Positions 53,407 to 64,000 of a DNA stretch of 64,000 nucleotides are shown here, in pieces. How positions within the stretch are numbered: the first letter of the stretch is position 1; each line of letters begins with the position of its first letter. The position numbers and the translations under genes were made by a program. Source of the DNA: Aurelia coerulea (lineage: Eukaryota; Cnidaria; Scyphozoa; Semaeostomeae; Ulmaridae); assembly GCA_039566865.1 (NCBI GenBank), contig CM076955.1:11423001-11487000 (forward strand), written 5' to 3'. A model generated the notes under the pieces. The model saw only the letters and a list, made by a program, of their open reading frames with translations. It was not told the origin of the DNA and did no database searches.

Positions 53407-56400
53407 ATTCATAGAAAAGGTATTTGGAAGTTGCGTTCGAAGTCCTGACTCTTGCAATAACGGACGGAAAAAGTGACTCAATCGGTTATTGTGACAAAAA
53501 CGAAAAACTCCAAGTTACAAGGGTGGGGCTTGGGTACTAAACAATTTTGCTCCACCAAACCGAGTTTGCAATCGTGTTAACCATCCTATAAACTATTCAG
53601 AAAAGGTATTTGAAAGTTGCGTTCGAAGTCCTGACTCTTGCAATAACGGACGGAAAAAGTGAAAAGATCAGTTTTAGGCCAAAAATCTACGGTTTCCAAG
53701 GTAAAAAGGTGAGGGCTGGGTACTAAACAATTTTGCTCCACCAAACCGAGTTAGCAATCGTGTTAAACATCGAATAACCTATTTATAAAATGTATTTGGA
53801 AGGTGGGTTCGAAGTCCTGACTCTTGCAATAACGGACGGAAAAAGTGACTCAATCGGTTATTGTGACAAAAACGAAAAACTCCAAGCTACAAGGGTGGGG
53901 CTTGGGTACTAAACAATTTTGCTCCACCAAACCGAGTTTGCAATCGTGTTAACCATCCTATAACCTATTCAGAAAAGGTATTTGGAAGCTGGGTTCGAAG
54001 TCCTGACTCTTGCAATAACGGACGGAAAAAATGGACATATCAGTTTTAGGCCAAAAATCTACGGTTTCCAAGGTGAAAAGGTGAAGACTGGGTACTAAAC
54101 AATTTTGCTCCACCAAACCGAGTTTGCAATCGTGTTCACCATCCTATAACCTATTTAGAAAAGGTATTTGGAAGTTGCGTTCGAAGTCCTGACTCTTGCA
54201 ATAACGGACGGAAAAAGTGACTCAATCGGTTATTGTGACAAAAACGAAAAACTCCAAGATACAAGGGTGGGGCTTGGGTACTAAACAATTTTGCTCCACC
54301 AAACCGAGTTTGCAATCGTGTTAACCATCCTATAAACTATTCAGAAAAGGTATTTGAAAGTTGCGTTCGAAGTCCTGACTCTTGCAATAACGGACGGAAA
54401 AAGTGAAAAGATCAGTTTTAGGCCAAAAATCTACGGTTTCCAAGGTAAAGAGGTGAAGACTGGGTACTAAACAATTTTGCTCCACCAAACCGAGTTTGCA
54501 ATCGTGTTAACCATCCTATAACTATTCAGAAAAGGTATTTGGAAGTTGGGTTCGAAGTCCTGACTCTTGCAATAACGGACGGAAAAAGTGACTCAATCGG
54601 TTATTGTGACAAAAACGACAAACTCCAAGTTACAGAGGTGGGGCTTGGGTACTAAACAATTTTGCTCCACCAAACCGAGTTTGCAATCGTGTTAACCATC
54701 CTATAACCTATTCAGAAAAGGTATTTGGAAGTTGGGTTCGAAGTCCTGACTCTTGCAATAACGGACGGAAAAAATGGACATATCAGTTTTAGGCCAAAAA
54801 TCTACGGTTTCCAAGGTAAAAAGGTGAAGACTGGGTACTAGACAATTTTGCTCCACCAAACCGACTTCGGAATCGTATTAACCATCCTATAAGATATTCA
54901 GAAAAGGTATTTGAAAGCTGGGTTCGAAGTCCTGACTCTTGCAATAACGGACGGAAAATGTGAAAAGATCAGTTTTAGGCCAAAAATCTGCGGTTTCCAA
55001 GGTAAAAAGGTGAAGACTGGGTGCTAGACAATTTTGCTCCACCAAACCGACTTTGGAATCGTGTTAACCATCCTATAAACTATTCAGAAAAGGTATTTGG
55101 AAGTTGGGTTCGAAGTCCTGACTCTTGCAATAACGGACGGAAAAAGTGACTCAATCGGTTATTGTGACAAAAACGTCAAACTCCAAGTTACAAGGGTGGG
55201 GCTTGGGTACTAAACAATTTTGCTCCACCAAACCGAGTTTGCAATAGTGTTAACCATCCTATAACATATTCAGAAAAGGTATTTGGAAGTTGGGTTCGAA
55301 GTCCTGACTCTTGCAATAACAGACGGAAAAAGTGAAGAGATCAGTTTTAGGCGAAAAATCTACGGTTTCCAAGGTAAAGAGGTGAAGACTGGGTACTAAA
55401 CAATTTTGCTCCACCAAACCGAGTTTGCACTCGTGTTAACCATCCTATAACATATTCAAAAAGGGTATTTGGAAGTTGGGTTCGAAGTCCTGACTCTTGC
55501 AATAACGGACGGAAAAAGTGAAAAGATCAGTTTTAGGCGAAAAATCTACGGTTTCCAAGGTAAAGAGGTGAGGGCTGGGTACTAAACAATTTTGCTTCAC
55601 CAAACTGAGTTTGCAATCGTGTTAACCATCCTAGAAGCTATTCAAAAAAGGCATTGGGAAGCCGGGTTCGAAGTCCTGACTCTTGCAATAACGGACGGAA
55701 AAAGTGAAAAGATCAGTTTTAGGCCAAAAATCTACGGTTTCCCAGGTAAAGAGGTGAGGGCTGGGTACTAAACAATTTTGCTCCACCAAACCGAGTTAGC
55801 AATCGTGTTAACCATCCTATAACCTATTTAGAAAATGTATTTAGAAGTTGGGTTCGAAGTCCTGACTCTTGCAATAACGGACGGAAAAAGTGACTCAATC
55901 GGTTATTGTGACAAAAACGACAAACTCCAAGTTACAAGGGTGGGGCTTGGGTACTAAACAATTTTGCTCCACCAAACCGAGTTTGCAATAGTGTTAACCA
56001 TCCTATAACATATTCAGAAAAGGTATTTGGAAGTTGGGTTCGAAGTCCTGACTCTTGCAATAACGGACGGAAAAAGTGACTCAATCGGTTATTGTGACAA
56101 AAACGAAAAACTCCAAGTTACAAGAGGTGGGGCCTGGGTACTAAACAATTTTGCTCCACCAAACCGAGTTTGCAATCGTGTTAACCATCCTATAACCTAT
56201 TCAGAAAAGGTATTTGGAAGCTGGGTTCGAAGTCCTGACTCTTGCAATAACGGACGGAAAAATTGGACATATCAGTTTTAGACCAAAATTCTACGGTTTC
56301 CAAGGTGAAAAGGTGAAGACTGGGTACTAAACAATTTTGTTCCACCAAACCGAGTTTGCAATCGTGTTCACCATCCTATAACCTATTCAGAAAAGGTATT

Positions 56401-59400
56401 TGGAAGTTGGGTTCGAAGTCCTGACTCTTGCAATAACGGACGGAAAAAGTGAAAAGATCAGTTTTAGGCGAAAAATCTACGGTTTCCCAGGTAAAGAGGT
56501 GAGGGCTGGGTACTAAACAATTTTGCTCCACCAAACCGAGTTTGCAATCGTGTTAACCATCCTATAACCTATTCAGAAAAGGTATTTGGAAGTTGGGTTC
56601 GAAGTCCTGACTCTTGCAATAACGGACGGAAAAAGTGACTCAATCGGTTATTGTGACAAAAACGTCAAACTCCAAGTTACAAGGGTGGGGCTTGGGTACT
56701 AAACAATTTTGCTCCACCAAACCGAGTTTGCAATAGTGTTAACCATCCTATAACATATTCAGAAAAGGTATTTGGAAGTTGGGTTCGAAGTCCTGACTCT
56801 TGCAATAACGGACGGAAAAATTGGACATATCAGTTTTAGACCAAAATTCTACGGTTTCCAAGGTGAAAAGGTGAAGACTGGGTACTAAACAATTTTGTTC
56901 CACCAAACCGAGTTTGCAATCGTGTTCACCATCCTATAACCTATTCAGAAAAGGTATTTGGAAGTTGCGTTCGAAGTCCTGACTCTTGCAATAACGGACG
57001 GAAAAGTGAAAAGATCAGTTTTAGGCCAAAAATCTACGGTTTCCAATGTAAAGAGGTGAGGGCTGGGTACTAAACAATTTTGCTCCACCAAACTGAGTTT
57101 GCAATCTTGTTAACCATCCTATAACCTATTCAGAAAAGGTATTTGGAAGTTGGGTTCGAAGTCCTGACTCTTGCAATAACGGACGGAAAAAGTGAAAAGA
57201 TCAGTTTTAGGCGAAAAATCTACGGTTTCCAAGGTAAAGAGGTGAAGACTGGGTACTAAACAATTTTGCTCCACCAAACCGAGTTTGCAATCGTGTTAAC
57301 CATCCTATAACATATTCAAAAAGGGCATTTGGAAGTTGGCTTCGAAGTCCTGATACTTGCAATAACGGACGGAAAAAGTGAAAAGATCAGTTTTAGGCCA
57401 AAAATCTACGGTTTCCAAGGTAAAGAGGTGAGGGCTGGGTACTAAACAATTTTGCTTCACCAAACTGAGTTTGCAATCGTGTTAACCATCCTAGAAGCTA
57501 TTCAAAAAAGGCATTGGGAAGCCGAGTTCGAAGTCCTGACTCTTGCAATAACGGACGGAAAAAGTGAAAAGATCAGTTTTAGGCCAAAAATCTACGGTTT
57601 CCCAGGTAAAGAGGTGAGGGCTGGGTACTAAACAATTTTGCTCCACCAAACCGAGTTAGCAATCGTGTTAAACATCCTATAACCTATTTAGAAAATGTAT
57701 TTAGAAGTTGGGTTCGAAGTCCTGACTCTTGCAATAACGGACGGAAAAAGTGACTCAATCGGTTATTGTGACAAAAACGACAAACTCCAAGTTACAAGGG
57801 TGGGGCTTGGGTACTAAACAATTTTGCTCCACCAAACCGAGTTTGCAATAGTGTTAACCATCCTATAACCTATTCAGAAAAGGTATTTGGAAGTTGGGTT
57901 CGAAGTCCTGACTCTTGCAATAACGGACGGAAAAAGTGAAAAGATCAGTTTTAGGCGAAAAAACTAGGGTTTCCCAGGTAAAGAGGTGAGGGCTGGGTAC
58001 TAAACAATTTTGCTCCACCAAACCGAGTTTGCAATCGTGTTAACCATCCTATAACCTATTCAGAAAAGGTATTTGGAAGTTGGGTTCGAAGTCCTGACTC
58101 TTGCAATAACGGACGGAAAAGTGAAAAGATCAGTTTTAGGCGAAAAATCTACGGTTTCCAAGGTAAAGAGGTGAAGACTGGGTACTAAACAATTTTGCTC
58201 CACCAAACCGAGTTTGCAATCGTGTTAACCATCCTATAACCTATTCAGAAAAGGTATTTGGAAGTTGGGTTCGAAGTCCTGATACTTGCAATAACGGACG
58301 GAAAAAGTGACTCAATCGGTTATTGTGACAAAAACGTCAAACTCCAAGTTACAAGGGTGGGGCTTGGGTACTAAACAATTTTGCTCCACCAAACCGAGTT
58401 TGCAATCGTGTTAACCATCCTATAACCTATTCAGAAAAGGTATTTGGAAGTTGGGTTCGAAGTCCTGACTCTTGCAATAACGGACGGAAAAATTGGACAT
58501 ATCAGTTTTAGACCAAAAATCTACGGTTTCCAAGGTGAAAAGGTGAAGACTGGGTACTAAACAATTTTGCTCCACCAAACCGAGTTTGCAATCGTGTTAA
58601 CCATCCTATAACCTATTCAGAAAAGGTATTTGGAAGTTGGGTTCGAAGTCCTGACTCTTGCAATAACGGACGGAAAAAGTGAAAAGATCAGTTTTAGGCC
58701 AAAAATCTACGGTTTCCAAGGTAAAGAGGTGAGGGCTGGGTACTAAACAATTTTGCTCCACCAAACCGAGTTTGCAATCGTGTTAACCATCCTATAACCT
58801 ATTCAGAAAAGGTATTTGGAAGTTGGGTTCGAAGTCCTGACTCTTGCAATAACGGACGGAAAAAGTGAAAAGATCAGTTTTAGGCCAAAAATCTGCGGTT
58901 TCCAAGGTAAAAAGGTGAAGACTGGGTGCTAAACAATTTTGCTCCACCACACCGAGTTAGCAATCGTGTTAATCATCGTATAACCTATTCATAAAATATA
59001 TTTGGAAGTTGGGTTCGAAGTCCTGACTCTTGCAATAACGGACGGAAAAAGTGAAAAGATCAGTTTTAGGCGAAAAATCTACGGTTTCCAAGGTAAAGAG
59101 GTGAGGGCTGGGTACTAAACAATTTTGCTCCACCAAACCGAGTTTGCAATCGTGTTAACCATCCTATAAGCTATTCAGAAAAGGTATTTGGAAGTTGGGT
59201 TCGAAGTCCTGACTCTTGCAATAACGGACGGAAAAAGTGAAAAGATCAGTTTTAGGCCAAAAATCTACGGTTTCCAAGGTAAAGAGGTGAGGGCTGGGTA
59301 CTAAACAATTTTGCTCCACCAAACCGAGTTAGCAATCGTGTTAAACATCCTATAAACTATTCAGAAAAGGTATTTGGAAGTTGGGTTCGAAGTCCTGACT

Positions 59401-62400
59401 CTTGCAATAACGGACGGAAAAAGTGACTCAATCGGTTATTGTGACAAAAACGTCAAACTCCAAGTTACAAGGGTGGGGCTTGGGTACTAAACAATTTTGC
59501 TCCACCAAACCGAGTTTGCAATAGTGTTAACCATCCTATAACCTATTCAGAAAAGGTATTTGGAAGTTGGGTTCGAAGTCCTGACTCTTGCAATAACGGA
59601 CGGAAAAAGTGAAAAGATCAGTTTTAGGCGAAAAATCTAGGGTTTCCCAGGTAAAGAGGTGAGGGCTGGGTACTAAACAATTTTGCTCCACCAAACCGAG
59701 TTTGCAATCGTGTTAACCATCCTATAACCTATTCAGAAAAGGTATTTGGAAGTTGGGTTCGAAGTCCTGACTCTTGCAATAACGGACGGAAAAAGTGAAA
59801 AGATCAGTTTTAGGCGAAAAATCTACGGTTTCCAAGGTAAAGAGGTGAAGACTGGGTACTAAACAATTTTGCTCCACCAAACCGAGTTTGCAATCGTGTT
59901 AACCATCCTATAACATATTCAAAAAGGGTATTTGGAAGTTGGCTTCGAAGTCCTGATACTTGCAATAACGGACGGAAAAAGTGAAAAGATCAGTTTTAGG
60001 CGAAAAATCTACGGTTTCCAAGGTAAAGAGGTGAGGGCTGGGTACTAAACAATTTTGCTTCACCAAACTGAGTTTGCAATCGTGTTAACCATCCTAGAAG
60101 CTATTCAAAAAAGGCATTGGGAAGCCGGTTCGAAGTCCTGACTCTTGCAATAACGGACGGAAAAAGTGAAAAGATCAGTTTTAGGCAAAAATCTACGGTT
60201 TCCAAGGTAAAGAGGTGAGGGCTGGGTACTAAACAATTTTGCTCCACCAAACCGAGTTAGCAATCGTGTTAAACATCCTATAACCTATTTAGAAAATGTA
60301 TTTAGAAGTTGGGTTCGAAGTCCTGACTCTTGCAATAACGGACGGAAAAAGTGACTCAATCGGTTATTGTGATAAAAACGACAAACTCCAAGTTACAAGG
60401 GTGGGGCTTGGGTACTAAACAATTTTGCTCCACCAAACCGAGTTTGCAATAGTGTTAACCATCCTATAACTATTCAGAAAAGGTATTTGGAAGTTGGGTT
60501 CGAAGTCCTGACTCTTGCAATAACGGACGGAAAAAGTGAAAAGATCAGTTTTAGGCGAAAAATCTACGGTTTCCAAGGTAAAGAGGTGAAGACTGGGTAC
60601 TAAACAATTTTGCTCCACCAAACCGAGTTTGCAATCGTGTTCACCATCCTATAACCTATCTAGGAAAGGTATTTGGAAGTTGCGTTCGCAGTCCTGAATC
60701 TTGCAATAACAGACGGAAAAAGTGAAAATATCAGTTTTAGGCCAAAAATCTACAGTTTCCAAGGTGAAAAGGTGAAGACTGGGTACTAAACAATTTTGCT
60801 CCACCAAACCGAGTTTGCAATCATGTTAACCATCCTATAACCTATTTAGAAAAGGTATTTGGAAGTTGGTTTCGAAGTCCTGACTCTTGCAATAACGGAC
60901 GAAAAAAGTGACTCAGTCGGTTATTGTGACAAAAACGACAAACTCCAAGTTACAAGGGTGGGGCTTGGGTACTAAACAATTTTGCTCCACCAAACCGAGC
61001 TAGCAATCGTGTTAAACATCCTATAACCTATTTAGAAAAGGTATTTGGAAGTTGGGTTCGAAGTCTTGACTCTTGCAATAACGGACAGAAAAAGTGACTC
61101 AATCGGTTATTGTGACAAAAAGATGGCAAACTCCAAGTTACAAGGGTGGGGCTTGGGTACTAAACAATTTTGCTCCACCAAACCGAGTTTGCAATCGTGT
61201 TAACCATCCTATAACCTATTCAGAAAAGGTATTTGGAAGTTGGGTTCGAAGTCCTGACTCTTGCAATAACGGACGGAAAAAGTGAAAAGATCAGTTTTAG
61301 GCCAAAAATCTACGGTTTCCAAGGTGAAAAGGTGAAGACTGGGTACTGAAAAATTTTGCTCCACCAAACCGAGTTTGCAATCGTGTTCACCATCCTATAA
61401 ACTATTCAGAAAAGGTATTTGGAAGTTGGGTTCGAAGTCCTGAATCTTGCAATAACAGACGGAAAAAATGGACATATCAGTTTTAGGCCACAAATCTACT
61501 GTTTCCAAGGTGAAAAAGTGAGGGTTTGGGTACTAAACAATTTTGCTCCACAAAACCGAGTTTGCAATCGTGTTAACCATCCTATAACCTATTCAGAAAA
61601 GGTATTTGGAAGTTTCGTTCGAAGTCCTGACTCTTGCAATAACGGACGGAAAAAGTGAAAAGATCAGTTTTAGGCCAAAAATCTATGGTTTGCAAGGTAA
61701 AGAGGTGAAGACTGGGTACTAAACAATTTTGCTCCACCAAACCGAGTTTGCAATCGTGTTAACCATCCTATAACATATTCAAAACGGGTACTTGGAAGTT
61801 GGGTTCGAAGTCCTGACTCTTGCAATAACGGACGGAAAAGTGAAAAGATCAGATTTAGGCGAAAAATCTACGGTTTCCAATGTGAAGAGGTGAAGACTGG
61901 GTACTAAACAACTTTGCTCCACCAAACCGAGTTTGCAATCGTGTTAACCATCCTATAACATATTCAAAAAGGGTATTTGGAAGTTGGGTTCGAAGTCCTG
62001 ATACTTGCAATAACGGACGGAAAAAGTGAAAAGATCAGTTTTAGGCGAAAAATCTACGGTTTCCAAGGTAAAGAGGTGAGGACTGGGTACTAAACAATTT
62101 TGCTTCACCAAACTGAGTTTGCAATCGTGTTAACCATCCTAGAAGCTATTCAAAAAAGGCATTGGGAAGCCGAGTTCGAAGTCCTGACTCTTGCAATAAC
62201 GGACGGAAAAAGTGAAAAGATCAGTTTTAGGCCAAAAATCTACGGTTTCCCAGGTAAAGAGGTGAGGGCTGGGTACTAAACAATTTTGCTCCACCAAACC
62301 GAGTTAGCAATCGTGTTAAACATCCTATAACCTATTTAGAAAATGTATTTAGAAGTTGGGTTCGAAGTCCTGACTCTTGCAATAACGGACGGAAAAAGTG

Positions 62401-64000
62401 ACTCAATCGGTTATTGTGATAAAAACGACAAAACTCCAAGTTACAAGGGTGGGGCTTGGGTACTAAACAATTTTGCTCCACCAAACCGAGTTCGCCATCG
62501 TGTTAACCATCCTATAAACTATTCAGAAAAGGTATTTAGAAGTTGCGTTCGAAGTCCTGACTCTTGCAATAACGGATGGAAAAAGTGAAAAGATCAGTTT
62601 TAGGCCAAAAATCTACGGTTTCCAAGGTAAAGAGGTGAGGGCTGGGTACTAAATAATTTTGTTCCACCTAAGCGAGTTAGCAATCGTGTTAAAAATCCTA
62701 TAACCTATTCAGAAAAGGTATTTGGAAGCTGGGTTCGAAGTTCTGACTCTTGCAATAACGGACGGAAAAAGTGACTCAATCGGTTATTGTGACAAAAAAG
62801 GCAAACTCCAAGTTACAAGGGTGGGGCTTGGGTACTAAACAATTTTGCTCCACCAAACCGAGTTTGCAATAGTGTTAACCATCCTATAACATATTCAGAA
62901 AAGGTATTTGGAAGTTGGGTTCGAAGTCTTGACTCTTGCAATAACAGACAGAAAAAGTGAAGAGATCAGTTTTAGGCGAAAAATCTACGGTTTCCAAGGT
63001 AAAGAGGTGAGGACTGCGTACTAAACAATTTTGCTCCACCAAACTGAGTTTGCAATCGTGTTAACCATCCTGAAGCTATTCAAAAAAGGTATTGGGAAGC
63101 TGGGTTCGAAGTCCTGACTCTTGCAATAACGGACGGAAAAAGTGAAGAGATCAGTTTTAGGCGAAAAATCTACGGTTTCCAAGGTAAAGAGGTGAAGACT
63201 GGGTACTAAACAATTTTGCTCCACCAAACCGAGTTTGCACTCGTGTTAACCATCCTATAACATATTCAAAAAGGGTATTTGGAAGTTGGGTTCGAAGTCC
63301 TGACTCTTGCAATAACGGACGGAAAAAGTGAAAAGATCAGTTTTAGGCGAAAAATCTACGGTTTCCAAGGTAAAGAGGTGAGGGCTGGGTACTAAACAAT
63401 TTTGCTTCACCAAACTGAGTTTGCAATCGTGTTAACCATCCTAGAAGCTATTCAAAAAAGGCATTGGGAAGCTGGGTTCGAAGTCCTGACTCTTGCAATA
63501 ACGGACGGAAAAAGTGAAAAGATCAGTTTTAGGCCAAAAATCTACGGTTTCCCAGGTAAAGAGGTGAGGGCTGGGTACTAAACAATTTTGCTCCACCAAA
63601 CCGAGTTAGCAATCGTGTTAAACATCCTATAACCTATTTAGAAAATGTATTTAGAAGTTGGGTTCGAAGTCCTGACTCTTGCAATAACGGACGGAAAAAG
63701 TGACTCAATCGGTTATTGTGACAAAAACGTCAAACTCCAAGTTACAAGGGTGGGGCTTGGGTACTAAACAATTTTGCTCCACCAAACCGAGTTTGCAATA
63801 GTGTTAACCATCCTATAACATATTCAGAAAAGGTATTTGGAAGTTGGGTTCGAAGTCCTGACTCTTGCAATAACGGACGGAAAAAGTGACTCAATCGGTT
63901 ATTGTGACAAAAACGAAAAACTCCAAGTTACAAGGGTGGGGCTTGGGTACTAAACAATTTTGCTCCACCAAACCGAGTTTGCCATCGTGTTAACCATCCT
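53407..64000. repeat. 186-bp satellite array with interchangeable cassettes
   Basis: About 57 monomers of 186 bp, counted by TTCGAAGTCCTGACTCTTGC, run to the right edge. Around 125 bp is shared by all. The remaining 60 bp exists in two unrelated forms: A (GACTCAATCGGTTATTGTG...) and B (GAAAAGATCAGTTTTAGGC...), with variant C (GGACATATCAGTTTTAGRC...) close to B. Order is irregular, but longer blocks recur. Frames of 60-90 codons across monomers carry no sign of coding selection. Confidence 0.95.

Noticed and set aside
56027..63227. Several 60-90-codon frames in the 186-bp satellite
   Set aside because: Each spans one to two monomers, most monomers have stops in the same frame, and there is no start context or conservation beyond the DNA repeat.
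53407..64000. CRISPR array
   Set aside because: The repeats are long head-to-tail monomers with recurring cassettes rather than short repeats with unique spacers, and the context is eukaryotic.

Overview
This window looks like metazoan nuclear DNA dominated by transposable elements. It has GT-AG introns, many non-LTR retrotransposon (LINE) pieces with short tandem 3' tails, a Penelope-like element, foldback DNA elements and a long satellite. A marine invertebrate, perhaps an anthozoan cnidarian, would fit, but that is an impression from repeat style and not a demonstrated assignment. No rRNA gene, functional tRNA gene, prophage or CRISPR array is visible.

Layout. 1-5.1 kb: 5'-truncated retroelement pieces (restriction-like-endonuclease LINE, Penelope-like GIY-YIG element with hammerhead-like motifs) and TTAA-flanked MITEs with GC hairpins at their ends. 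5.1-7.1 kb: a minisatellite split by a foldback element. 7.2-13.7 kb: a LINE reverse transcriptase, foldback elements, a SINE and a mariner-like MITE. 13.8-21.3 kb: one LINE with repeated 5'UTR monomers, an ORF1 and an ORF2 carrying a viral-type 2A (StopGo) motif. It is broken by three later insertions and by loss of its reverse transcriptase. 22.4-31.4 kb: foldback elements of one Mutator-like family, one of them split by four insertions. 33.7-34.0 kb: the only convincing host coding sequence, two 5' exons of an MRTF/myocardin-like gene on the minus strand. 37.0-38.8 kb: an A-rich, poly(A)-tailed LINE.

38,953-49,682: the most interesting object, an apparently intact 10.73-kb DNA transposon. 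It has 42-bp terminal inverted repeats, a TAA target duplication and three GGGGTAYGAAA-like motifs near each end. It carries two divergently transcribed, intron-containing genes. One encodes a DDE-type integrase-like protein of about 1,162 aa. The other encodes a SAM-domain, coiled-coil protein of 408 aa ending in a perfect PCNA-binding (PIP) box. A 212-bp tandem array lies between them. I do not recognise this gene combination as a named superfamily.

49.8-53.4 kb: a broken RecQ-like helicase exon, then on the opposite strand a long open frame joining a ubiquitin-specific protease, a degenerate second USP-like region and a Ulp1-type SUMO protease. 53.4-64.0 kb: about 57 monomers of a 186-bp satellite with interchangeable internal cassettes and higher-order structure, running off the right edge.

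Most insertion boundaries can be read directly from target-site duplications, so much of the relative order of insertion can be reconstructed.
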